A model generated the notes under the pieces. That model did no database searches. It saw only the letters and a program-made list of their open reading frames with translations, and was not told the origin of the DNA. A program made the position numbers and the translations under genes. From the NCBI RefSeq assembly GCF_014649795.1, contig NZ_BMTS01000006.1, positions 124,001 through 188,000 of the forward strand: a stretch of 64,000 bases of DNA, in the 5' to 3' direction. The stretch is from Streptomyces melanogenes. GTDB taxonomy: Bacteria > Actinomycetota > Actinomycetes > Streptomycetales > Streptomycetaceae. Shown in pieces: positions 42,908 to 51,856 of the stretch (positions within the stretch are counted from its first letter, which is position 1; the number at the start of each line of letters is the position of its first letter).

Positions 42908-42931
42908 CGTACGGCACCGACTCACACAGCC

Positions 42932-43705
42932 CTAGCTGCCGGACCGGCGGCCGATCTTGTTGCCGAGCCAGACCAGCGGGTCGTACTTGCGGTCCACCGC
43001 CCGCTCCTTGAGCGGGATCAGCGCGTTGTCGGTGATCTTGATGTGCTCGGGGCAGACCTCCGTGCAGCACTTGGTGATGTTGCAGTAGCCGAGGCCGTGC
43101 TCGTCCTGGGCGGTGCGCTTGCGGTCCAGGCCGGTCTCGTCCGCCGCGTCCAGCGGGTGCATGTCCAGCTCCGCGATCCGCATCAGGAAGCGCGGGCCCG
43201 CGAAGGCGCCCTTGTTCTCCTCGTGGTCGCGCACCACATGACAGGTGTCCTGGCACAGGAAGCACTCGATGCACTTGCGGAACTCCTGCGAGCGCTCCAC
43301 GTCGACCTGTTGCATCCGGTACTCGCCCGCCGCCACCCCCTTCGGGGGAACGAAGGCGGGAACTTCCCGCGCCTTCTGGTAGTTGAAGGAGACGTCGGTC
43401 ACCAGGTCGCGGACGACCGGGAACGCCCGCAGCGGGGTGACCGTGATCGTCTCCTCGTGCGAGAAGACCGACATCCGGGTCATGCACATGAGCCGGGGCC
43501 GCCCGTTGATCTCCGCCGAGCACGAACCGCACTTGCCCGCCTTGCAGTTCCAGCGCACGGCCAGGTCCGGCACCTGGGTGGCCTGGAGCCGGTGGATGAT
43601 GTCGAGGACCACCTCGCCCTCGTTCACCTCGACCTTGAAGTCCTCCAGGGCGCCGCCGCCGGTGTCGCCCCGCCAGACCCGGAAGCTCGCGTCATACGTG
43701 GTCAC
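42932..43705 (-). CDS. sdhB: Succinate dehydrogenase iron-sulfur subunit
   Basis: A 257-residue electron-transfer subunit. The N-terminal ferredoxin domain ligates [2Fe-2S] with the Cys cluster in WNCKAGKCGSCSAEING and a distal Cys (RLMC); the C-terminal domain has CIECFLCQDTCH and CNITKCCTEVCPEHI for the [4Fe-4S] and [3Fe-4S] clusters. It carries electrons from SdhA flavin to the membrane quinone. GTG 43705 overlaps the sdhA stop by 4 nt. It is the last gene of the sdh operon and ends at the perfect terminator. Confidence 0.96.
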   Translation of the reverse strand: MTTYDASFRVWRGDTGGGALEDFKVEVNEGEVVLDIIHRLQATQVPDLAVRWNCKAGKCGSCSAEINGRPRLMCMTRMSVFSHEETITVTPLRAFPVVRDLVTDVSFNYQKAREVPAFVPPKGVAAGEYRMQQVDVERSQEFRKCIECFLCQDTCHVVRDHEENKGAFAGPRFLMRIAELDMHPLDAADETGLDRKRTAQDEHGLGYCNITKCCTEVCPEHIKITDNALIPLKERAVDRKYDPLVWLGNKIGRRSGS

Positions 43706-45630
43706 TCGTAGAGCTCCTCTTCGGCGAGGTACTTGACCAGCTCCTCCTTCTCGAAGAGGGCGAGCAGGTCGGCACGGATGGGTTCGGTCTCTTCGCGTAC
43801 GAGCCGGATCTGGCCCCGGACCGGGTCGGTGGCCGCGAGGCCCTCGGTGGGGTCGGCCAGGCGGCACAGCAGGTTGGCCCGCCGCCAGCTCCGGTCCATC
43901 GCGGGCCAGTCCTCGCGGGTGTGGCCGCCCCGGCTCTCGGTGCGCTCCAGGGCCGCGCGCGCCACGCACTCGCTGACCAGGAGCATGTTCCGCAGGTCGA
44001 GCGCGAGGTGCCAGCCCGGGTTGAACTGGCGGTGCCCCTCCACCCCGGCCCGCCTGGCCCGTACGCGCAGCTCGGCCAGCTTCTCCAGGGCCTGCCGCAT
44101 CTCCGCGTCCCGGCGGATGATGCCGACCAGGTCGTTCATGGCCTGCTGGAGCTCCTGGTGGAGGGTGTACGGGTTCTCCGGCGCCGCGCCCTCCTGGGGC
44201 TCGGCGCTGAACGGCCGCAGCGCCTCGGCCGCCGCCAGGTCCACCTGGGCCTCGTCGACGGCCGGGCGGGCACCGGCCAGGGCCGAGGCGTACTCGGCGG
44301 CGTGCAGTCCCGCACGCCGGCCGAAGACCAGCAGGTCGGAGAGGGAGTTGCCGCCGAGGCGGTTGGAGCCGTGCATCCCGCCGGCCACCTCGCCCGCGGC
44401 GAACAGTCCGGGCACCCCGCGCGCGGCCGCGGTGTCCGACTCCACGGCGATGCCGCCCATCACGTAGTGGCAGGTCGGGCCGACCTCCATCGGCTCGACC
44501 GTGATGTCGACGTCGGCCAGCTCCTTGAACTGGTGGTGCATCGAGGGCAGTCGGCGCCGGATGACCTCGGCGGGCATCCGGGTGGAGACGTCGAGGAAGA
44601 CGCCGCCGTGCGGGGAGCCGCGGCCCGCCTTCACCTCGGAGTTGATGGCGCGGGCGACCTCGTCGCGGGGGAGCAGCTCGGGCGGGCGGCGGTTGTGGTC
44701 CGGGTCCTCGTACCAGCGGTCGCCCTCCTCCTCGGACTCCGCGTACTTCTCCTTGAAGACGTCCGGCACGTAGTCGAACATGAAGCGCTTGCCGTCGGAG
44801 TTGCGCAGTACGCCGCCGTCGCCGCGCACCGACTCGGTGACCAGGATGCCCTTGACCGAGGGCGGCCAGACCATGCCGGTCGGGTGGAACTGCACGAACT
44901 CCATGTTCAACAGGGGCGCCCCGGCGAGCAGCGCGAGGGCGTGGCCGTCGCCGGTGTACTCCCACGAGTTCGACGTCACCTTGAAGGACTTGCCGATGCC
45001 GCCGGTCGCCAGGACCACGGCCGGGGCCTCCAGGACGAAGAACCGGCCGGACTCGCGCTCGTAGCAGAACGCGCCCGACACCCGGTCGTCCTCTTTGAGG
45101 ACACGCGTGACCGTGCACTCCTGGAAGACCTTCAACCGGGCCTCGTAGTCGCCGAACTCGCGCTTGTCGTCCTGCTGGAGCGAGACGATCTTCTGCTGGA
45201 GGGTGCGGATGAGCTCCAGGCCGGTGCGGTCGCCGACGTGGGCCAGGCGGGGGTACTCGTGGCCGCCGAAGTTGCGCTGGGAGATCCGGCCGTCCGCCGT
45301 ACGGTCGAAGAGGGCGCCCCAGGTCTCCAGCTCCCACACCCGGTCGGGCGCCTCGCGCGCGTGGAGCTCGGCCATCCGCCACTGGTTGAGGAACTTGCCG
45401 CCGCGCATGGTGTCGCGGAAGTGGACCTGCCAGTTGTCACCGGAGTTCACGTTGCCCATGGAGGCGGCGATGCCGCCCTCGGCCATCACCGTGTGCGCCT
45501 TGCCGAAGAGGGACTTGCAGATCACCGCCGTACGGGCGCCCTGCTCGCGGGCCTCGATGGCGGCCCGCAGGCCGGCCCCGCCCGCGCCCACCACGACCAC
45601 GTCCCACTGCTGCCGTTCGAGCTGCGTCAT
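43702..45630 (-). CDS. sdhA: Succinate dehydrogenase / fumarate reductase flavoprotein subunit
   Basis: A 642-residue FAD subunit that oxidises succinate to fumarate. The dinucleotide fold VVVVGAGGAGLRAAIEA is at the N-terminus; the flavinylation-region motif is KSLFGKAHTVMAEGGIA, and the active-site segments are HPTGM, RGDGGVLRN, and GGMHGSNRLGGNSLSDLLVFGRRAG near the C-terminal FAD site. It belongs to the Sdh1-like type found in actinobacteria (longer than E. coli SdhA). The ATG shares one base with the stop of the membrane-anchor gene. Confidence 0.97.
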   Translation of the reverse strand: MTQLERQQWDVVVVGAGGAGLRAAIEAREQGARTAVICKSLFGKAHTVMAEGGIAASMGNVNSGDNWQVHFRDTMRGGKFLNQWRMAELHAREAPDRVWELETWGALFDRTADGRISQRNFGGHEYPRLAHVGDRTGLELIRTLQQKIVSLQQDDKREFGDYEARLKVFQECTVTRVLKEDDRVSGAFCYERESGRFFVLEAPAVVLATGGIGKSFKVTSNSWEYTGDGHALALLAGAPLLNMEFVQFHPTGMVWPPSVKGILVTESVRGDGGVLRNSDGKRFMFDYVPDVFKEKYAESEEEGDRWYEDPDHNRRPPELLPRDEVARAINSEVKAGRGSPHGGVFLDVSTRMPAEVIRRRLPSMHHQFKELADVDITVEPMEVGPTCHYVMGGIAVESDTAAARGVPGLFAAGEVAGGMHGSNRLGGNSLSDLLVFGRRAGLHAAEYASALAGARPAVDEAQVDLAAAEALRPFSAEPQEGAAPENPYTLHQELQQAMNDLVGIIRRDAEMRQALEKLAELRVRARRAGVEGHRQFNPGWHLALDLRNMLLVSECVARAALERTESRGGHTREDWPAMDRSWRRANLLCRLADPTEGLAATDPVRGQIRLVREETEPIRADLLALFEKEELVKYLAEEELYE

Positions 45631-46448
45631 CAGAAGAACCTCGGATCGTCGAACGCCCCGGTGGCGAGGAAGTACACGTACAGGTCGGCCAGCGAGACAC
45701 TGATCAACGAGGCCCAGGCGAGCAGCATGTGGTGCTGGTTCAGCTTCCCGGCCCAGCCCCACAGCCGGTAGCGCACCGGGTGCTTGGAGAAGTGCCGCAG
45801 CTTGCCGCCGACGATGTGCCGGCAGGAGTGGCAGGACAGGGTGTACGCCCAGATCAGCACGATGTTGACGGTGAAGACCAGGGTGCCGAGCCCCATGTGG
45901 CCCCACCGGTAGTGCTCGTCGCGGTAGGCGAGCACCGCGTCGTAGGTGAGGAACGCGGCGACCGGCAGCGCGAAGTAGAACGTGTACCGGTGGATGTTCT
46001 GGATGATCAGCGGGAAGCGGGTCTCGCCCGAGTACTTCTTGTGCGGCTCGGCCACCGCGCAGGCGGGCGGCGAGGCCCAGAAGCCCCGGTAGTAGGCCTT
46101 GCGGTAGTAGTAGCAGGTGCCCCGGAAGGCGAGCGGGAAGATCAGGATCAGCAGGGCGGGGGAGAGGCCCCACCAGCTGCCGATGAGGTCGGCGTTCGGG
46201 CCGCCGCGCATCGGGACGCAGTTGTCCGCGACGCACGGCGAGTAGAACGGCGAGACGTACGGAGCGGCGTAGTAGTCGTCGTTCACGAAGGCCCGCCAGG
46301 TCGAGTAGACGACGAAGGCGAGCAGTCCGGCGGCGGTCACGGCGGGCGCCAGCCACCAGCGGTCGGTGCGCAGATGGCGGGGCGCGATGGCGGCGCGCGA
46401 GGCGTCGTGAACGCCGGTCAGCGGTTGGGGTTCGGTGCCTGTGGCCAA
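45630..46448 (-). CDS. sdhC: Succinate dehydrogenase membrane anchor (single-subunit, Sdh1-type)
   Basis: A 272-residue integral membrane protein with five predicted helices (around 33-52, 95-112, 150-170, 188-208 and 240-262). It corresponds to the single fused anchor found next to sdhAB in mycobacterial Sdh1 operons. An extracytoplasmic loop between helices 1 and 2 carries two Cys (PCVADNCVP), and HRY, CHSCRH and NQHH supply histidines for heme or quinone sites. It anchors SdhAB and reduces menaquinone. First of three overlapping genes (sdhC-A-B). Confidence 0.9.
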   Translation of the reverse strand: MATGTEPQPLTGVHDASRAAIAPRHLRTDRWWLAPAVTAAGLLAFVVYSTWRAFVNDDYYAAPYVSPFYSPCVADNCVPMRGGPNADLIGSWWGLSPALLILIFPLAFRGTCYYYRKAYYRGFWASPPACAVAEPHKKYSGETRFPLIIQNIHRYTFYFALPVAAFLTYDAVLAYRDEHYRWGHMGLGTLVFTVNIVLIWAYTLSCHSCRHIVGGKLRHFSKHPVRYRLWGWAGKLNQHHMLLAWASLISVSLADLYVYFLATGAFDDPRFF

Positions 46449-46469
46449 CAGTGGCTCCAGTCGCGTGAG

Positions 46470-46757
46470 TCAGGGGGCGCGCCGGTCGCGGGCGCCCAGA
46501 CCTTCGTCGTCCGAGTCCGTCCACAGCGAGGCGTCGTACGGCGTGTCCGGGATGGTGACCAGGTCGGGGCGGGCCTCGGCGGCTCGGGGAGCGGTCGCGC
46601 GCAGCAGCGCGACGCTCTCGCGCAGATGGTCGGTGTCGGTCCGTACCCGCCGGATGTCCAGGCCGCCGTCGCCGACCTGTTTCTCCAGCCGCCCCACTGA
46701 CCTCACCAGGTCGTCGAGGCAGCGCTGAACCGACGTCAACTCGTCGTGCAGGGACAT
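46470..46757 (-). CDS. Small coiled-coil protein upstream of sdh
   Basis: A 95-residue protein whose first 55 residues form a heptad-rich helix (LTSVQRCLDDLVRSVGRLEKQVG...LDIRRVRTDTDHLRESVALLRA), followed by an acidic Pro-containing tail. It has no known domain. It ends 21 nt before sdhC and is probably the first gene of that operon; the promoter should be in the gap beyond 46757. A regulatory or assembly role for succinate dehydrogenase is possible but unproven. Confidence 0.75.
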   Translation of the reverse strand: MSLHDELTSVQRCLDDLVRSVGRLEKQVGDGGLDIRRVRTDTDHLRESVALLRATAPRAAEARPDLVTIPDTPYDASLWTDSDDEGLGARDRRAP

Positions 46758-47068
46758 GACGTGCCCTACCTTCCGCAGTGGCGGGCGGTGACCGGTCGTG
46801 CCGGAGGGCGACCTCCGGATCCCCCCGAAAGGTCATGCGCCTGAGAGTGTCGCGCGTCACTTCCGTGATTGTGAAGGTGTGTGCACCGGGTTCCGGGCGC
46901 GCGCACCACCCCGTACGCGCCCTCATTGAGCCGCACGGGTGGGATCCGGCCGCCGCCGCGCCGTGTCGCCGTACGGGTGGGGGCGCCGTCCTCTTCAGTG
47001 AGTGGGCAATACGTGTGATCATCGCGAAATGCCACCAAGCAAACAAAACTGACGAAGAGGTACAAAAC
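46758..47068. other. Divergent regulatory gap between sdh operon and peptide-binding lipoprotein gene
   Basis: This 311-nt gap holds no gene that I can support. The 80 nt before the lipoprotein ATG are markedly A+T-rich (around ATACGTGTGATCATCG and CCAAGCAAACAAAAC) and probably contain its promoter; GAAGAGG at 47054-47060 is its ribosome-binding site. The half next to the sdh side is GC-rich and featureless. Confidence 0.5.
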
Positions 47069-49576
47069 ATGCCCCACGTCGGCGTCCAGCGCGGGAGGGC
47101 ATCCCGGGCGATCCGCACCGTCGCCGCGATCCGCACCGTCGCGTCGCTCCGGTCCGTCGCGCTCCTCACCTCCGGTGTGCTGGCGCTCCCCGCACTGACC
47201 GGCTGCTCCTCGGGCGACGACGCGGGCGGCGCGGTCGCCGTCCCCCAGGACATCGGCGCGGCGGCCCGTCCCCAGGTCGCCGACGGGGGCACCCTGCGCT
47301 GGGCCGTCGACGCGCTGCCCCAGACGCTCAACGTCTTCCAGGCCGACGCCGACGCCGCCACCGCGCGGATCACCGGCGCGGTGCTGCCGTCCCTCTTCAC
47401 CCTGGACGAGCGCGGCCGCCCGGAGCGCAACCCGGACTATCTGGAGAGCGCGGAGATCGTGCAGCGCGAGCCCAAGCAGGTCGTGCTCTACAAGCTCAAT
47501 CAGAAGGCGGTGTGGAGCGACGGCCGGGAGGTCGGCGCCCCCGACTTCGTCGCGCAGTGGCGCGCGCTCAGCGGTCGCGACACGGCGTACTGGACCGCGC
47601 GCAACGCCGGGTACGAGCGCATCGAGAAGATCGAGAAGGGCGCCAACGACCTGGAGGTCAAGGTCACCTTCGCCAAGCCGTACGCGGACTGGCGCGCCCT
47701 GTTCAGTCCGCTCTACCCGAAGGACGTCACCGGGACCCCGGACGCCTTCAACGACGGCGCCCGCACCAAGCTGAAGGCCACCGCAGGACCGTTTCTCCTG
47801 AAGGCCTCGGACCGCGACAAGGGCACCTTCACGCTGGCCCGCAACCCGCGCTGGTGGGGCCGGCCCAGCAAGCTCGACGAGCTGGTCTTCCGGGCCGTCC
47901 CGCGCGACAAGCGGGTCGCCGCCCTCGCCGACGGCAGCCTGGACGTGGCCGAGATCGACCGGTCCGGCGCCGACCGCATCACCCTGGCCGAGCGCGACAA
48001 GGGCGCGGGCCGCGGCAACGACGGCCCCGGGCTCACCCACGGCCCCGGCGCCGCCATCACCCCGGCCGCCGCGCTGCGCTCCTGGGCGATCGCGCACGGT
48101 TCCGACGAGGAGCGGGCCGAGGCCGAGGTGCGGGCGCGCAAGCAGACCCGCGAGGCCGTCGAGCGGTACGCGGAGGAGCAGGCGGGCCTGGCGGGTCTCT
48201 CCATCCGCAAGTCCCTGGAGCCCGCCTACACCCAGCTCGCCCTCAACGGCAGCTCCGGCCCGCTCGCCGACGAACGGGTGCGCCGGGCCGTGGCCCGGGC
48301 CCTCGACCGCGAGGAGCTCGCGGAGCTCGTGCTCAAGCCGCTCGGGCTGCCCGCCCGGCCGCCCGGCAGCCATCTGGCGCTGGCGGGCCAGCCGGCGTAC
48401 GCCGACAACAGCGACGCGCTCGGCGGCCACGACACCCACGAGGCGCAGGCCCTGCTCGCGGACGCGGGCTGGACCCCCGGCGGCGCCCGCCAGAAGCCCG
48501 GCACGAGCAAGGCGGGCAGCAAGGCGTCCGGCGCCAACGCGGACGACGACGCCAAGCGGGAGAGCGCCGGGGACACGGGCTCGAACGACGACGGCACGTA
48601 CATCGTCGGCGACGACAAGGGCAGGAGATTCCGGGCCGGTCCGTACCTCCTGGGCGGCGCGAAGGTCGGCGAGGGCCCCTATTACGCGGACGGGGCCAAG
48701 CCCCGGTCGGGCTCCGGCGCGCAGGACGACGAGGGCGCGGCCGGGAGCGACGACCGCCCCGGCGACAACCGGCCCGGCGGCTCGGGACCGGGCGCCGATA
48801 CGCACGTGCTCGCCCCGGCCCGGGCCGCCGCCCTCCAGGAGATCGCCCTGATGCGCCAGGCCGACGCGCTGGACGACGCGGGCCACGGCCACCGGGACGA
48901 GGCCGGGAAGCGGCGGGACGGCGAGGACGCCCGCAGGACCGAGGCCCAGCGCCAGGGCGGCGCCCCCGGCGCATACGCCCCCAAGGGCACCGCGGCTCCC
49001 GCGGCGGGCGGCCCGCTCGGCAAGGACGGCAAGCCGCTCACGCTGCGCTTCGTGCTCCCCTCGGGCGCGGGCTCCGAGCAGCTGCGGGCGGTGGGCGAGC
49101 GGATCGCGCAGATGCTGAAGGCCGTGGGGATCAGCACCGAGATCTCCAAGGTGGCCGACGACAGCTACTTCAAGGACCACATCGCCTCGGGCGACTTCGA
49201 CCTGGCGCTGTACTCCTGGCCCGGCACCGCCTACCCGGCCACCGACGACCGGCCGGTCTTCGCCAAGCCGGAGCCCGCCTCGGACGGCTCGCTGGTGGTC
49301 GAGCAGAACTACACCCGGGTCGGCACCGACCACATCGACCAGCTGTTCGACCAGGCGGCCGGGGAGCTCGACGAGGACGAGGCCCGCGACCTGGTGCGCA
49401 AGGCGGACGCCAGGATCTGGGCGGCGGCCGGATCCATCCCCCTCTACCAGCGCCCCCAGCTGGTCGCGGTGAAGCCGAACGTCGCCAATGCCGGAGCGTT
49501 CGGGTTCGCCGCCCCGCACTTCCAGGACATCGGTTTCAAGAAGGCGGAAAGCGCGCCGAAGGGGGCGAAGAAGTAG
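47069..49576 (+). CDS. Large peptide-binding lipoprotein (SBP family 5) with two insertions
   Basis: An 835-residue ABC-type peptide-binding lipoprotein. A signal peptide ends in the lipobox LTGCS. SBP-family-5 core pieces are recognisable: GGTLRWAVDALPQTLNVFQ, VWSDGREVGAPDFVAQW, ATAGPFLL...NPRWWG, the RVRRAVARALDREEL helix, and the C-terminal FDLALYSWPGTAYPA and SIPLYQRPQL. Normal family length is 520-600; the excess comes from an insertion at about 300-375 and a hydrophilic, low-complexity insertion at about 471-650 rich in Gly, Asp and Lys. No permease or ATPase gene is adjacent, so it may donate to another importer such as the Opp systems downstream, or act as a sensor. GAAGAGG supports ATG 47069. 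Confidence 0.85.
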   Translation: MPHVGVQRGRASRAIRTVAAIRTVASLRSVALLTSGVLALPALTGCSSGDDAGGAVAVPQDIGAAARPQVADGGTLRWAVDALPQTLNVFQADADAATARITGAVLPSLFTLDERGRPERNPDYLESAEIVQREPKQVVLYKLNQKAVWSDGREVGAPDFVAQWRALSGRDTAYWTARNAGYERIEKIEKGANDLEVKVTFAKPYADWRALFSPLYPKDVTGTPDAFNDGARTKLKATAGPFLLKASDRDKGTFTLARNPRWWGRPSKLDELVFRAVPRDKRVAALADGSLDVAEIDRSGADRITLAERDKGAGRGNDGPGLTHGPGAAITPAAALRSWAIAHGSDEERAEAEVRARKQTREAVERYAEEQAGLAGLSIRKSLEPAYTQLALNGSSGPLADERVRRAVARALDREELAELVLKPLGLPARPPGSHLALAGQPAYADNSDALGGHDTHEAQALLADAGWTPGGARQKPGTSKAGSKASGANADDDAKRESAGDTGSNDDGTYIVGDDKGRRFRAGPYLLGGAKVGEGPYYADGAKPRSGSGAQDDEGAAGSDDRPGDNRPGGSGPGADTHVLAPARAAALQEIALMRQADALDDAGHGHRDEAGKRRDGEDARRTEAQRQGGAPGAYAPKGTAAPAAGGPLGKDGKPLTLRFVLPSGAGSEQLRAVGERIAQMLKAVGISTEISKVADDSYFKDHIASGDFDLALYSWPGTAYPATDDRPVFAKPEPASDGSLVVEQNYTRVGTDHIDQLFDQAAGELDEDEARDLVRKADARIWAAAGSIPLYQRPQLVAVKPNVANAGAFGFAAPHFQDIGFKKAESAPKGAKK

Positions 49577-49583
49577 CGGATGC

Positions 49584-49605
49584 GATCGGTGAACGTTCAC
49601 TGATC
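49584..49605. promoter_or_regulatory. 22-bp near-perfect palindrome
   Basis: The centre GTGAACGTTCAC (49589-49600) is a perfect inverted repeat, extended by GATC on both sides with one mismatched pair. On the minus strand the middle reads AGTGAACGTTCACC, which fits the older BldD consensus AGTGA(n)TCACC. It lies 8 nt after the lipoprotein stop and about 290 nt before typA. A protein-binding site is likely; BldD is only a guess. Confidence 0.45.
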
Positions 49606-49649
49606 GTACTGAGAAGTAGCAGGTCAGAACCTCAGAACTGGCTCAAGTC

Positions 49650-49679
49650 CCTTGCCCGTCGGTGCGCCGGCGGGCAAGG
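49650..49679 (+). terminator. Hairpin terminator after the large lipoprotein gene
   Basis: CCTTGCCCG and CGGGCAAGG, extended by inner CGG/CCG pairs, form a stem of about 12 bp around a 4-nt loop. Confidence 0.75.
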
Positions 49680-49894
49680 TCGTGACTGCCCTTGACCCGG
49701 CCCCGAGGCTGCCTCCACCAGGGCTCCCTCACTGCTCCTCGCACCCCGCGAAACGATCATAGGTTCGGCCCGGGAGGCCTCCGGCGCGCCAGCCCCGTAC
49801 CATAGGACTAGCCGTGGCGTGTCCGCGCCCGGCGGGCGGACGAGGCTTCGACCGTCAGACGCCTGATTCCCGATCGAGAGAAGCGCCAGCCAGC

Positions 49895-51796
49895 ATGCCC
49901 ACGCGCCACGACATCCGCAATGTCGCCATCGTCGCCCACGTCGACCACGGTAAGACGACCATCGTCGACGCCATGCTCAAGCAGGCGGGTGCGTTTGCCG
50001 CGCACCAGCACCTCGACGACCGCATGATGGACTCGAACGACCTGGAGCGTGAGAAGGGCATCACGATCCTGGCGAAGAACACCGCCGTGAAGTACCACCC
50101 CAAGGACGGCGGGGCCCCGATCACGATCAACATCATCGACACCCCCGGCCACGCCGACTTCGGCGGTGAGGTCGAGCGCGGTCTGTCGATGGTCGACGCC
50201 GTCGTCCTGCTCGTCGACGCCTCCGAGGGCCCGCTCCCGCAGACGCGCTTCGTGCTGCGCAAGGCCCTCCAGCAGCGCCTGCCCGTCATCCTGTGCATCA
50301 ACAAGACGGACCGCCCGGACTCCCGGATCGACGAGGTCGTCAACGAGACGTACGACCTGTTCCTGGACCTGGACGCGGACGAGGACCAGATCGAGTTCCC
50401 GATCGTCTACGCCTGCGGCCGCGACGGCATCGCCTCGCTGACCAAGCCGGAGGACGGCACGGTCCCGGCGGACTCCACCAACCTGGAGCCGTTCTTCTCC
50501 ACCATCCTGGAGCACGTCCCGGCCCCGACGTACGACGACGAGGCGCCCCTCCAGGCCCACGTCACCAACCTCGACGCCGACAACTTCCTCGGCCGCATCG
50601 CGCTGCTCCGCGTGGAGCAGGGCGAGCTGCGCAAGGGCCAGACCGTGGCCTGGATCAAGCGCGACGGCTCGATCTCGAACGTCCGCATCTCCGAGCTGAT
50701 GATGACCGAGGCGCTCACCCGCAAGCCGGCCGAGGTGGCGGGCCCCGGTGACATCTGCGCCGTCGCCGGTATCCCCGACATCATGATCGGCGAGACCCTG
50801 GCCGACCCGGAGAACCCGGTCGCGCTTCCGCTGATCACGGTCGACCAGCCGGCCATCTCCATGACCATCGGCACCAACACCTCGCCGCTCGTCGGCCGCG
50901 GTGGCACGGGCAAGGGCGCGGACGCCAAGTCCGCCGTCAAGGACCGCAAGGTCACCGCCCGCCAGGTCAAGGACCGTCTGGACCGCGAGCTCATCGGCAA
51001 CGTCTCGCTGCGCGTCCTGGACACCGACCGTCCGGACGCCTGGGAGGTCCAGGGCCGTGGTGAGCTCGCGCTCGCCATCCTGGTCGAGCAGATGCGCCGC
51101 GAGGGCTTCGAGCTGACCATCGGCAAGCCGCAGGTCGTCACCAAGCAGGTCGACGGCAAGACGCACGAGCCGGTCGAGCGCCTGACCGTCGACGTGCCCG
51201 AGGAGCACATGGGCGCCGTCACGCAGCTCATGGGCGTCCGCAAGGGCCGTATGGACAACATGTCGAACCACGGCTCCGGCTGGGTCCGCATGGAGTTCGT
51301 CGTCCCGTCCCGCGGCCTCATCGGCTTCCGTACGGAGTTCCTGACCAACACCCGCGGCACGGGCATCGCCCACTCGATCCACGAGGGCCACGAGCCGTGG
51401 TTCGGCAACCTGGTGACCCGTAACAACGGTTCCCTGGTCGCCGACCGCGCCGGTGCGGTCACGCCGTTCGCGATGATCAACCTCCAGGAGCGCGGTGTGC
51501 TGTTCACCGAGCCCGGCACCGAGGTGTACGAGGGCATGATCGTCGGTGAGAACTCGCGCTCCGACGACATGGACGTGAACATCACCAAGGAGAAGAAGCT
51601 CACCAACATGCGTGCGGCTTCGGCGGACAACACCGAGAACGTGGTGCCGCCGCGCAAGCTCTCCCTGGAGCAGTCCCTGGAGTTCTGCCGCGACGACGAG
51701 TGCGTCGAGGTGACCCCGGAGGCCGTCCGCATCCGCAAGGTCGTCCTGGACCAGAAGGAGCGCGGCCGCACGGCCTCGCGCGCCAAGCACGGCTGA
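49895..51796 (+). CDS. typA: Translational GTPase TypA/BipA
   Basis: A 633-residue ribosome-associated GTPase related to EF-G. G motifs: AHVDHGKTT near 12-20, DTPGHADF near 81-88 and NKTD near 135. The EF-Tu domain 2-like section (about 205-300) and EF-G III/V-like domains follow, ending in the TypA-specific domain (NMRAASADNTENVVPPRKLSLEQSLEF). It aids ribosome assembly and stress or low-temperature growth. The ATG at 49895 is chosen because TypA proteins start MPTR-like; a longer GTG frame from 49814 adds an unrelated N-terminus. Followed by a very strong terminator. Confidence 0.97.
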   Translation: MPTRHDIRNVAIVAHVDHGKTTIVDAMLKQAGAFAAHQHLDDRMMDSNDLEREKGITILAKNTAVKYHPKDGGAPITINIIDTPGHADFGGEVERGLSMVDAVVLLVDASEGPLPQTRFVLRKALQQRLPVILCINKTDRPDSRIDEVVNETYDLFLDLDADEDQIEFPIVYACGRDGIASLTKPEDGTVPADSTNLEPFFSTILEHVPAPTYDDEAPLQAHVTNLDADNFLGRIALLRVEQGELRKGQTVAWIKRDGSISNVRISELMMTEALTRKPAEVAGPGDICAVAGIPDIMIGETLADPENPVALPLITVDQPAISMTIGTNTSPLVGRGGTGKGADAKSAVKDRKVTARQVKDRLDRELIGNVSLRVLDTDRPDAWEVQGRGELALAILVEQMRREGFELTIGKPQVVTKQVDGKTHEPVERLTVDVPEEHMGAVTQLMGVRKGRMDNMSNHGSGWVRMEFVVPSRGLIGFRTEFLTNTRGTGIAHSIHEGHEPWFGNLVTRNNGSLVADRAGAVTPFAMINLQERGVLFTEPGTEVYEGMIVGENSRSDDMDVNITKEKKLTNMRAASADNTENVVPPRKLSLEQSLEFCRDDECVEVTPEAVRIRKVVLDQKERGRTASRAKHG

Positions 51797-51817
51797 ACCG
51801 AGTCCGGTTGAGCTTCA

Positions 51818-51856
51818 CGGCCCGGCTCCCCGCGATCTTCGCGGGGAGCCGGGCCG
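51818..51856 (+). terminator. Strong hairpin terminator after typA
   Basis: CGGCCCGGCTCCCCGCGA and its exact complement around TCT form an 18-bp stem. Confidence 0.9.

Larger units (their letters stand above)
49577..49894. other. Intergenic region between lipoprotein gene and typA
   Basis: In 318 nt I see a palindrome at 49584-49605, a terminator hairpin at 49650-49679, and a TACCAT -10 candidate at 49798-49803 that would start typA transcription near 49810 with a leader of about 85 nt. No gene is supported. Confidence 0.6.

Noticed and set aside
49589..49600. LexA (SOS) box GAAC...GTTC
   Set aside because: The LexA site needs a 4-nt spacer between GAAC and GTTC; here the half-sites abut.
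49814..49894. Extended GTG start for typA
   Set aside because: The extra 27 residues do not resemble TypA, whose proteins begin at the MPTRHDIRN segment; the TACCAT promoter makes this stretch a 5' leader.
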